Of a stretch of 15,173 nt of DNA, positions 8,001 to 13,351 are shown piece by piece (within the stretch, counting starts at the first letter, position 1; every line of letters begins with the position of its first letter). The position numbers and the translations under genes are program-made. The DNA is taken from positions 1 to 15,173 of the forward strand of contig CAMCNE010000055.1 in NCBI GenBank assembly GCA_945875935.1, written 5' to 3'. This DNA comes from Bordetella parapertussis (lineage in GTDB: Bacteria; Pseudomonadota; Gammaproteobacteria; Burkholderiales; Burkholderiaceae_C). The notes under the pieces are model-generated. The model was not told where the DNA came from. It did not search any database and saw only the letters and a program-made list of their open reading frames with translations.

Positions 8001-8909
8001 CAGCGCCACGCTCAGCTTGTTCCACTCGACCAGCGGAGCGCCGGCCACGTCGGTGAGCGCAAATTTCTCGAGGCTGGTCTGGCCCTTGATCTCGACATGC
8101 GGCTGGCCATCGGCGGGCATGGAGAAATTGACCTCGAACTGCGAGGCCGTCGTGCCGCTGACCAGGCGCACCGGCAGCGACTCGGGCAGGTAAACGGCAT
8201 AGGGCGCCAGATCCAGCGCGTCCATCTTGAACTGGACCTTGGCCTCGCGCGTGCTGGCAAAAGGCCGCGCCTGCGCGCCGGTGTCGAAAGCCGTGCCGTT
8301 GAACACAAAGGCCAGCCGCGGCTCGACCTGCACGTTCACGTCGGCAGGGATGTTGGTGATGAAGGGCAGCCCGAGGTTGAGCGACTTCAGCTGATGCCGG
8401 CGGTCCATCGGCCTGTCATCGAAGCTGAACGAGCCGTTGCTCACCTTGATGTTGTAGACGGCGAAATGCACGGGCTCGCCGGAAGGCTCGCTCTTGGGCA
8501 TGTCGGCCAGGCGCGCCAGGATGTCGTCGATGTCGTAGTGACCCGGCGTGAGGTGGGTCAGGTGGATCTCGGGCCCGTCGATCTCGAAGGCCGCAACCAC
8601 CGGCGCCATCTGCCACAGCGAGGCCATCTCGACGTTGGCATGCACGCGTGCCACCTTGAGCAGCGGCGGCACGGCGGCCGCCGTTTCGCCCGAGGCGCCG
8701 GACGCTGCGGCAATCACGATGTCGCGCACCGTGAGTTCCATCGACCACGGGCTGAAGCTGACCTCGCCAAAGGTCACCTCGCGACCGAGCATGGCGCCGA
8801 GTTTTTGCTGTGCCTGCGACTTGAGCAGTGGCGGCACCGCCAGCCAAGCCACGGCCCACAGACCCAGCACACCCGCTGCCACCCAACCGATCCGCCGCAA
8901 CCACTTCAT
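5061..8909 (-). CDS. DUF748/AsmA-like envelope protein (1282 aa)
   Basis: A large envelope protein of the DUF748 branch of the AsmA-like superfamily, whose members are linked to outer-membrane assembly or inter-membrane lipid transport. That role is family inference; the substrate is unknown. One N-terminal membrane anchor (about residues 8-28) precedes MLGREVTFGEVSFSPWSMEL, the usual AsmA-type opening. Long beta-rich repeats follow. A conserved C-terminal part includes GRIDFTDHFVRPNYSADL (about 895) and INLPISGSLNDPQFSVGSL (about 1046). The tail VTFKPGSVLLTDAGAADLDK (about 1095 on) resembles the start of an OmpA-like peptidoglycan-binding domain. Ala/Ser/Pro-rich linkers occur near residues 348-358 and 845-875; the second is encoded by a 27-bp repeat. 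ATG 8909 has AGGGGA 7 nt upstream. It is divergent from the YdcF-like gene and leads into msrA. Confidence 0.88.
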   Translation of the reverse strand: MKWLRRIGWVAAGVLGLWAVAWLAVPPLLKSQAQQKLGAMLGREVTFGEVSFSPWSMELTVRDIVIAAASGASGETAAAVPPLLKVARVHANVEMASLWQMAPVVAAFEIDGPEIHLTHLTPGHYDIDDILARLADMPKSEPSGEPVHFAVYNIKVSNGSFSFDDRPMDRRHQLKSLNLGLPFITNIPADVNVQVEPRLAFVFNGTAFDTGAQARPFASTREAKVQFKMDALDLAPYAVYLPESLPVRLVSGTTASQFEVNFSMPADGQPHVEIKGQTSLEKFALTDVAGAPLVEWNKLSVALRDVRPLDRLLAYGAIELDGATLHVNRDAAGRLNLSQLAGDGAQGDAAAEDTPAAPSAAAGDAVKLTVDSVAVNGLRVLWNDAAVKPAAALVLDQVDFKAGPLAYPFAAGATLPVSLKATLATQTPGSPALARLGVDGQVSDQTAALDLKLSELSLEAFAPYIADVVSAKLSGRLSAGGKLKWAAGGAPSAVAVAASGAASGAEPAAPAQASLLLSGGEVVLDDLRVSDGRKLPTLALKQFALRELEVDATARKVLLGSVKFDQPAVAVARDREGQWNVQRWMKSQAGAAQPVAASAAKPAKDEQPWQIELRDFALDNGSVRVDDAHVNAAEPVLLVLRGMKLGVQKLVLAGSRTVSPASVQFSARLAHNETAKLPDKSIKAAAGALAAGAMDWRGQLGLQPLMLKGKLRLERLPVHGFVPYVQDRLPVSLERAEAGFNADVSVRELPAGLDVAVAGEALIADVLVHTRADAKLAQGFDDSHDLLSWNALKFNGLKFAMAPAQPMRVDIAEIVLSDFFSRLILNEQGRLNLQDVQPVDQAAAAPEAAASAPSMQTAASAPPTQASASAPADAPSPQPLLLNVGSTKLVNGRIDFTDHFVRPNYSADLSELNGTLGAFSSTGGGMAVIDLKGRAARTALLEISGQFNPTAKPLAMDIRARATDLELAPLSPYSGKYAGYVIERGKLSMDLAYQITPEGQLQAKNKVVVNQLTFGDRVDSPDATSLPVRLAVSLLQDSRGVIDINLPISGSLNDPQFSVGSLILKVIGNLLTKAVTAPFSLLFGSDETDFSQVTFKPGSVLLTDAGAADLDKVAKALADKPSLKLTVTGSCDPDKEHDDYLKASLESRLQKEKARERARDGQVPAVAAGAASAPEVFSAAERERLLKTVYKQTDIPDKPRNLVGMAKDIPGPEMEALLKTVIPFSDDLMRELALQRGLAVRDGLVAKGLPSERLFVGAPKPRAAYEPFTDSVPGAELALKND
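6298..6378. repeat. 27-bp in-frame tandem repeat in the DUF748 gene
   Basis: Three consecutive 27-bp units start at 6298, 6325 and 6352. Units two and three share the perfect 16-mer GGCGCCGACGCTGCGG; unit one is diverged. On the coding strand they encode a 9-residue Ala/Ser/Pro-rich repeat (AASAPSMQT, AASAPPTQA, SASAPADAP). It forms a flexible linker between two parts of the protein and is a candidate length-variable site. Confidence 0.75.
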
Positions 8910-8993
8910 GGACTGGTCCCCTTCAACGGCCCGCCAGCATCAGCGGTGCGAACACAATGCCCGCACACGCCCCCCACTGCAGGCCCGGTACCC

Positions 8994-9818
8994 GTGAACT
9001 CGATTGTCAGCGCGCTCGGCATTACAGCGTGGAAACCCGTCCTCACCGCCTTGTTGCTGCCGCCCGTGCCGCTGCTGATTGCGATTGTGATCGGCGCATG
9101 GATGATGCGGCAGCGCCTCGGCGCCAGCGCGCGGCGCGGCATGTGGCTCGTGATGGCTGGCGTGCTGGGGCTGTGGCTGAGTGCCTGCAGCGGCTTGGCC
9201 AGCGCGCTGCAAGCGCAACTGCTGGAAGCCTCACCCGCACTCAGCGCCACGCGGCTGGCCGAGCTGAAGTCGCAAGCCCCCGGCAAGCCCGGCATTGCCA
9301 TCGTCGTGCTCGGCGGCGGGGCCGAACCGTACGCGCCTGAATACGACAGCGGCAGCCTGTCTCGCGACTCGCTCGAACGCCTGCGCTACGGTCTGTGGCT
9401 GGGCCGCCAGAGCGGCTGGCCGGTGGCCTTCAGCGGGGGACTGGGCTGGGCCGCGCGAGCCGGCGAGCCCGAAGCCGATGTGGCCGCGCGCATCGCCCGC
9501 GAAGACTTTCAGCAACCGCTGCGCTGGGTCGAAAACACCTCGCGCGACACCCGCGAGAACGCCGCACTTTCAGTCGCCCTGCTCAAGAACGCCGGCGTCA
9601 CGCGCATCGTTTTGGTCACCCACGGCTGGCACATGCAGCGCGCCCGTGCCTTGTTCGAGGGCGCGGCAGCGGCCAGCGGCCTGCACATCGAGCCGGCCCC
9701 GATGGGTCTGGCCGAGTCGAGCCAGCTGCCCGTGCTCGACTGGCTGCCGTCGAGCGACGGGTTTCGCCAGACCCGCCTGGTGCTGCGCGAATGGCTGGGG
9801 TGGCGGCTGGGGGCGTGA
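8994..9818 (+). CDS. YdcF/ElyC-type DUF218 membrane protein
   Basis: A 274-residue DUF218 (YdcF-like) protein. Two N-terminal hydrophobic segments (about 14-35 and 45-60) anchor it in the inner membrane. The DUF218 domain follows with IVVLGGGAEPYAPEY, RLRYGLWLGRQSGWPVAFSG, ENTSRDTRENAALS and IVLVTHGWHMQRARALFEGA, which are the usual conserved blocks. ElyC-type relatives are tied to envelope and peptidoglycan-precursor homeostasis; the reaction is not established, so function here is inference. No ATG lies upstream of the first hydrophobic segment, so GTG 8994 is chosen; Met-Met at 9102/9105 would delete that segment. The Shine-Dalgarno is weak. The frame stays open on this strand far upstream, but that part is antisense to the DUF748 gene and is not protein-like. 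The 84 bp shared with the DUF748 gene must hold both promoters. Confidence 0.85.
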   Translation: MNSIVSALGITAWKPVLTALLLPPVPLLIAIVIGAWMMRQRLGASARRGMWLVMAGVLGLWLSACSGLASALQAQLLEASPALSATRLAELKSQAPGKPGIAIVVLGGGAEPYAPEYDSGSLSRDSLERLRYGLWLGRQSGWPVAFSGGLGWAARAGEPEADVAARIAREDFQQPLRWVENTSRDTRENAALSVALLKNAGVTRIVLVTHGWHMQRARALFEGAAAASGLHIEPAPMGLAESSQLPVLDWLPSSDGFRQTRLVLREWLGWRLGA

Positions 9819-9884
9819 GGCCATGGGAGCGTGCCCGAGACCGAATCCGGCACTCGGTGAGCGCGTGTGAAAATTACTGCGCGT

Positions 9885-9959
9885 CCCGCCGTAGTTCAAT
9901 GGATAGAACGGCCGCCTCCTAAGCGGCAGATACAGGTTCGATTCCTGTCGGTGGGACCA
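9885..9959 (+). tRNA. tRNA-Arg (anticodon CCT)
   Basis: A full cloverleaf can be drawn. The acceptor is CCCGCCG (9885-9891) with CGGTGGG (9949-9955), one G-T pair, discriminator A and encoded CCA. The D stem is GTTC/GAAC, and the anticodon stem is GCCGC/GCGGC with loop CTCCTAA (anticodon 9918-9920). The variable loop has 4 nt. The T stem is ACAGG/CCTGT with loop TTCGATT. It reads AGG codons, which are rare in high-GC genomes. tRNA-Arg(CCT) genes are known integration sites for mobile elements, and the sequence just downstream fits that. Confidence 0.96.
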
Positions 9960-9995
9960 CAGACACGGCTGAACAGCACCCAGAAAGTTGCCCCG

Positions 9996-10148
9996 ATGCC
10001 ACTGGGCGACACCTCAATTCGCACCGGCAAAGCCTTGCGCATGTTCGACTCTGTCGGGCTGTATCTCGAAATTGCCCCGTCCGACGGCAAAGATGTGGAC
10101 GCCGACACTGTCAGCCCGGGCGCGCGCCGCCTGGGTGCGCTTTCATGA
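9996..10148 (+). pseudogene. Remnant of a P4-type tyrosine integrase (N-terminus only)
   Basis: Fifty codons begin MPLGDTSIRTGKALRMFDSV and continue GLYLEIAPSDGK. This matches the N-terminal arm-binding domain (DUF4102-like) of P4/CP4-type integrases, whose typical pattern is a Met-Pro-Leu-Thr-Asp-Thr-Ala-Ile-Arg opening followed by LFD..GLYLEV.P.GGK. After DGK the resemblance stops and the frame ends at 10148. The catalytic domain (about 300 further residues, including the R-H-R-Y residues) is absent from the window. It starts 36 nt past the tRNA 3' end, the usual place for such an integrase. The family match is from memory of the pattern. Confidence 0.75.
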
Positions 10149-10215
10149 TGAGGTAGAGCGCGAACTGGGTGCGCGCTGCGGCTTCGCAACAAAGCGCTCT
10201 GGGGCCTGACGACAT
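10149..10215. other. Unassigned stretch between integrase remnant and toxin gene
   Basis: About 65 bp with no convincing gene. One + frame reads RFHDEVERELGARCGFATKR before stopping at 10209, in a frame different from the integrase remnant. I could not assign it; it may be debris of the same element. Confidence 0.3.
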
Positions 10216-10494
10216 TCAGGGCGGCCACTGTCTTGCGGCGTGCAAGACGCGAAGCACCCGCACAAGATCAGCTGCCGTGTCGTAGACAAGGACGTAATTT
10301 TGATGCGCTACCAGCTCGCGGGTCCCAGCAACGCGGCCAGGCCGCCCCAAGCCGGGATGGTCGACCAGCCGGCCAGCGTTCTCTGCAAGCAGCTCATCAA
10401 GGGCCATCGCTGCGGTCGGGTTGTCGGCCTCGATGTATTCATATATCGCTTCGCGGTCTTGAGTGGCCTCGGGTGTCCAAGACAGTTTCTTCAT
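10216..10494 (-). CDS. RelE/ParE-family toxin
   Basis: A 92-residue type II toxin. The ParE/RelE fold is recognisable from SWTPEATQDREAIYEYIEAD, NPTAAMALDELL, the central GRPGRVAGTRELV with the conserved G-T-R-E-L run, YVLVYDTAADLVRVLRVLHA and the terminal ARQWPP, a common ending in this family. Family members either cleave mRNA at the ribosome (RelE) or poison DNA gyrase (ParE); sequence alone does not separate these, although the C-terminus is of the type usually annotated RelE/ParE. Its start overlaps the antitoxin stop by 4 nt (ATGA), as expected for a coupled pair. Length is complete and no frameshift is present, so it may be active. Confidence 0.88.
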   Translation of the reverse strand: MKKLSWTPEATQDREAIYEYIEADNPTAAMALDELLAENAGRLVDHPGLGRPGRVAGTRELVAHQNYVLVYDTAADLVRVLRVLHAARQWPP

Positions 10495-10781
10495 TTGCCG
10501 GTGGGTTCAAGTCGGCGGCGTGTTGCCGCCCGCTTGGCCACGAACCTGGCTTCGACCTCAGCCGCTGGAATCAGGTTGCCGTCATCGGCCGAACTCAGGC
10601 CGATTTGCACCTGGCGGCGGAACCAGGCGTCATGCTCGTGTGCTTCTTGCTGCTGTTTCACAAAATCGCGCATGAAGTCCCGCAACAGCTGCGCTGCAGT
10701 GCGGTCACGATCCTTTGCTGCTGTGGTGAATTGATCCTTCAGGCTCTCATCCACCCGGAAGGTAAAAGTTGCCTCGCTCAT
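10491..10781 (-). CDS. Ribbon-helix-helix antitoxin
   Basis: A 96-residue protein whose first 45 residues form a ribbon-helix-helix DNA-binding motif: a beta strand TFTFRVDESLK, then helices DQFTTAAKDRDRTAAQLLRD and FMRDFVKQQQ. The charged C-terminal half (about 50-96) would wrap and neutralise the toxin. It is the first gene of the two-gene unit and most likely represses its own promoter through the palindrome just upstream. ATG 10781 has GAGG a few bases upstream. The gene is complete. Confidence 0.85.
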   Translation of the reverse strand: MSEATFTFRVDESLKDQFTTAAKDRDRTAAQLLRDFMRDFVKQQQEAHEHDAWFRRQVQIGLSSADDGNLIPAAEVEARFVAKRAATRRRLEPTGK

Positions 10782-10791
10782 GTCCTCGCCC

Positions 10792-10825
10792 CATGTGTTA
10801 CATCGTCATTCCACCGTATCACATG
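10792..10825. promoter_or_regulatory. Candidate operator of the toxin-antitoxin pair
   Basis: CATGTGTTAC (10792-10801) and GTATCACATG (10816-10825) are inverted repeats with one mismatch in ten, centred about 28 bp upstream of the antitoxin ATG. This is where ribbon-helix-helix antitoxins usually bind. A convincing -35/-10 pair on the minus strand could not be fixed. Confidence 0.5.
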
Positions 10826-10845
10826 GCACCACCAACTGCAACGTC

Positions 10846-10937
10846 TTGGGGGTCAGTTCATTTTTTGAGGGGGCTCCAAGTCTTGAACAGATGGAGCCAT
10901 GAACAAGTCAACGAAGTTCTCAACCGAGGGCCGCGTC
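10846..10937 (+). mobile_element. Left-end remnant of an IS3-type insertion sequence
   Basis: A short ORF opening MNKSTKFSTEGR at 10899 closely resembles the start of IS3-family OrfA proteins of the MNKTTKFSPEVRERAVRMV type. The resemblance is lost around 10935; the frame then runs on to 11024 through unrelated codons. The upstream TTGGGGGTCAGTTCA (10846-10860) has the look of an IS end (GGGGGTCAGTTC), but the terminal repeat is from memory. GGCTCCA (10872-10878) and TGGAGCC (10892-10898) form a perfect inverted repeat just before the ATG. The transposase catalytic ORF is missing. The element edge lies about 65 bp upstream of the ctpA -10 box. Confidence 0.6.
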
Positions 10938-10999
10938 CAGCGCAATGCACAAGCGTTGAACCAAACCCCTTATCAAGCGATCCACCCGGGTGCCGAGTC

Positions 11000-11006
11000 C
11001 TATACT
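11000..11006 (+). promoter_or_regulatory. Candidate ctpA -10 box
   Basis: CTATACT contains TATACT at 11001-11006, giving a predicted start near 11013 and a leader of about 35 nt before ATG 11048. No good -35 hexamer is seen at 17-bp spacing. The position directly downstream of the IS scar and the shared heptamer with two other promoters in the window support the call. Confidence 0.45.
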
Positions 11007-11047
11007 GACTCGAGACGCAAATGAACACAGCACCGAGAGGTTCGACG

Positions 11048-12487
11048 ATGGGCAGCAGGTTGAAGATTTGGGGTTGGATCGGCATCGGCGCAGTCGCCGG
11101 TGCGCTGGCCACCATGCAGTTGCAAGCCTCGGCTCGTGGCACCACGGCCGCCCTTCCCTTTGAAGAGTTGCAGCAGCTCGCCGCGGTGTTCGGCATGGTC
11201 AAGAGTGACTACGTCGAGCAGGTCGACGAGAAAAAGCTCATCACCGATGCCATCAGCGGCATGGTCGCCGGGCTCGACCCGCACTCGCAGTACTTCGACA
11301 AGAAGTCGTTCAAGGAATTCCGTGAAGGCACCACCGGCAAATTTGTCGGCGTGGGCATCGAGATCGGCATGGAAGACGGTCTGGTCAAGGTGGTGTCACC
11401 CATCGAGGGCTCACCCGCCTTTCGCGCTGGCCTCAAGAGCGGCGACCTGATCACCAAGATCGACGAGACCATGGTCAAGGGCCTCACGCTCGATCAGGCC
11501 GTCAAGCGCATGCGCGGCGAGCCGGGCACCAAGGTGCAGTTGATAGTGTTTCGCAAGGCCGAAACGCGCAGCTTTCCCGTGACCATCGTGCGCGAGGAAA
11601 TCCGCGCGGTCAGCGTGCGCTCCAAGATGGTCGAGCCGGGCTACGCCTGGCTGCGCGTGAGCCAGTTCCAGGACCGCACGGTCGACGATTTCGTTCGCCG
11701 AGTCGAAGACCTTTACAAGCAGGATCCCAACCTCAAGGGCATCGTGCTCGATCTGCGCAACGACCCGGGCGGCCTGCTCGAAGCTTCGGTGGCGATTTCG
11801 GCGGCCTTCCTGCCCAGCGACGTGACGGTGGTCTCGACCAACGGTCAGATCCCAGAATCCAAGGCGGTGTTCAAGGCCTCGCCAGATTCGTACATGCGCC
11901 GCGGTGGCAACGACCCGCTCAAGCGACTGCCCGAGGCGCTGAAGTCGGTGCCGCTGGTGGTGCTGGTCAACGAGGGCTCGGCCTCGGCCAGCGAGATCGT
12001 GGCCGGTGCTTTGCAAGACAACAAGCGCGCCACCATCATGGGCGCGCAGACATTCGGCAAGGGCTCGGTGCAAACCGTGCGGCAGCTGTCGGCCGACACC
12101 GCGTTGAAGATCACCACCGCGCGCTACTACACGCCCAGCGGCCGCTCGATTCAGGCCAAGGGCATCGTGCCCGATGTGATGCTCGATGAAACGTCTGAGG
12201 GCAATCTGTTTTCTTCGCTGCGGGTTCGCGAGGCCGATCTCGACAAGCACCTGCAAAGCGGCCAGGGCGCCGAGCAAAAGGACGAAGCCCGCGAAAAGGC
12301 CCGCGAGGCCGCTCGCGAAAAGCTTGAAGCCGAATCGGCCAAGAAAACCACCGCTCCCAAGCCTTTGCCTGAATTCGGCAGCGAAGACGACTTCCAGCTC
12401 GCCCAGGCCATCAACCGTCTCAAGGGCAAGCCGGTGCTGGTCAGCAAGACCATGTCCGAGCGCAAGGTCGAGCCCGAGGCCAACTGA
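11048..12487 (+). CDS. ctpA: S41 carboxy-terminal processing protease (CtpA/Prc family)
   Basis: A 479-residue serine protease that trims proteins in the periplasm, anchored by an N-terminal signal segment (about 4-26). Domains in order are an N-terminal helical region (about 35-90), a PDZ domain (about 94-175, VGVGIEIGMEDGLVKVVSP to VQLIVFRK), the S41 core (GIVLDLRNDPGGLLEAS), and a charged probable coiled coil at the C-terminus (about 400-440). The Ser-Lys-Gln catalytic set fits NEGSASASE with Ser313, FGKGSVQ with Lys338 and Gln342; the spacing of 25 then 4 residues is as in Bacillus CtpB. I chose ATG 11048 over 11021 because GAGAGG lies 7 nt upstream and the signal segment begins there. 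An intrinsic terminator follows 32 bp after the stop. Symbol is by family; prc or ctpB-type naming is equally valid. Confidence 0.93.
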   Translation: MGSRLKIWGWIGIGAVAGALATMQLQASARGTTAALPFEELQQLAAVFGMVKSDYVEQVDEKKLITDAISGMVAGLDPHSQYFDKKSFKEFREGTTGKFVGVGIEIGMEDGLVKVVSPIEGSPAFRAGLKSGDLITKIDETMVKGLTLDQAVKRMRGEPGTKVQLIVFRKAETRSFPVTIVREEIRAVSVRSKMVEPGYAWLRVSQFQDRTVDDFVRRVEDLYKQDPNLKGIVLDLRNDPGGLLEASVAISAAFLPSDVTVVSTNGQIPESKAVFKASPDSYMRRGGNDPLKRLPEALKSVPLVVLVNEGSASASEIVAGALQDNKRATIMGAQTFGKGSVQTVRQLSADTALKITTARYYTPSGRSIQAKGIVPDVMLDETSEGNLFSSLRVREADLDKHLQSGQGAEQKDEAREKAREAAREKLEAESAKKTTAPKPLPEFGSEDDFQLAQAINRLKGKPVLVSKTMSERKVEPEAN

Positions 12488-12519
12488 AGCAGCGCCAAAA
12501 GGCATCTCCACCCTGTCCC

Positions 12520-12546
12520 AACGCCCGCACACCGCGGGCGTTTTTT
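12520..12546 (+). terminator. Intrinsic terminator after ctpA
   Basis: AACGCCCGC (12520-12528) and GCGGGCGTT (12534-12542) form a 9-bp GC-rich stem with loop ACACC, followed by a run of six T (12541-12546). It ends only 19 bp before the moeB start codon. Confidence 0.9.
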
Positions 12547-12565
12547 CTGCACACAACCGCTGCGC

Positions 12566-13351
12566 ATGAACGACGACCAGCTGCTGCGCTATTCGCGTCA
12601 CATCCTGCTCGATGACGTGGGCATCGAAGGCCAGCAGCGCTGGCTGGACGCGCGCGCGCTGGTCATTGGCGCTGGCGGGCTGGGCTCGCCGGTGGCGCTT
12701 TACCTGGCCACCGCCGGCATCGGCAGCCTGACGCTGGTCGATGGCGACACCGTCGAGCTCACCAACTTGCAGCGGCAAATCGCCCACACCCTGGCGCGCG
12801 TGGGCGAACCGAAGGTGCACTCGGCCGCTGCGGCCGTGGCCGCGCTCAACCCCGAAGTGCGTGTGATCGCGCTGCACGAACGCGCCGACGCCGAGCGGCT
12901 CGACGCGCTGGTGGCCGAAGCCGACGTGGTGATCGACTGCAGCGACAACTTCGTCACCCGCCACGCCGTCAACGCCGCGTGCGTGCGGCACGCGCGGCCG
13001 CTGGTGTCGGGGGCGGCCATCGGCTTCGATGCGCAGATCGCGGTGTACGACACGCGAGATGCCAGCTCGCCTTGCTACGCCTGCGTGTTCGCGCCTGATG
13101 CCAATTTTGAAGAGGCGCATTGCGCCAGCATGGGTGTGTTCGCGCCCTTGGTGGGCATCATCGGCAGCATGCAAGCCGCCGAAGCGCTGAAGCTGCTGGC
13201 CGGTGTGGGCAGCCCGCTGGCCGGACGGCTGCAAATGCTTGATGCCCGCCGCATGGCCTGGAGCGAGATGTCAGTTCCCAGAAATGAGGCCTGTGCGGTG
13301 TGCAGATCACGCGATGACAGAAACCTCACGAAGCTAAGCTGCTCTGCATGA
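12566..13351 (+). CDS. moeB: MoeB/ThiF-family E1-like adenylyltransferase
   Basis: A 261-residue cytosolic enzyme that adenylates the C-terminal Gly-Gly of a ubiquitin-like sulfur carrier (MoaD for molybdopterin, or ThiS for thiazole). Visible are LLRYSRHILLDDVGIEGQ, the Rossmann ATP site VIGAGGLGSPVALYLATAG (about 33-51), NLQRQ with the catalytic Arg, DCSDNFVTRH, the CASMGVFAPLVGIIG segment with Cys186, and a zinc tetrad Cys170/Cys173 with Cys243/Cys246. No rhodanese domain is present. MoeB and ThiF cannot be separated by sequence alone; no thi or moa gene is in the window, so the symbol is provisional. ATG 12566 is the family start but has no visible Shine-Dalgarno and follows a terminator directly. 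The stop overlaps the next start by 4 nt. Confidence 0.88.
   Translation: MNDDQLLRYSRHILLDDVGIEGQQRWLDARALVIGAGGLGSPVALYLATAGIGSLTLVDGDTVELTNLQRQIAHTLARVGEPKVHSAAAAVAALNPEVRVIALHERADAERLDALVAEADVVIDCSDNFVTRHAVNAACVRHARPLVSGAAIGFDAQIAVYDTRDASSPCYACVFAPDANFEEAHCASMGVFAPLVGIIGSMQAAEALKLLAGVGSPLAGRLQMLDARRMAWSEMSVPRNEACAVCRSRDDRNLTKLSCSA

Noticed and set aside
6966..8993. Long + strand open frame antisense to the DUF748 gene, continuous with the YdcF-like frame
   Set aside because: The translation is rich in Arg, His, Gln and Gly with no domain or hydrophobic pattern, and it mirrors a well-supported gene. It is an effect of GC-rich codon use; only the part from 8994 is protein-like.
9937..10990. 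Second copy of the tRNA-Arg 3' end as the other attachment site
   Set aside because: No repeat of the TTCGATTCCTGTCGGTGG region was found in the window; the partial CGGTGGGTTC near 10500 lies at the antitoxin end and is too short to count.
11411..13234. 607-codon minus-strand frame across ctpA and moeB
   Set aside because: It spans two real genes and a terminator on the opposite strand, and its composition (Ala, Arg, His, Gly) is typical of antisense shadows.
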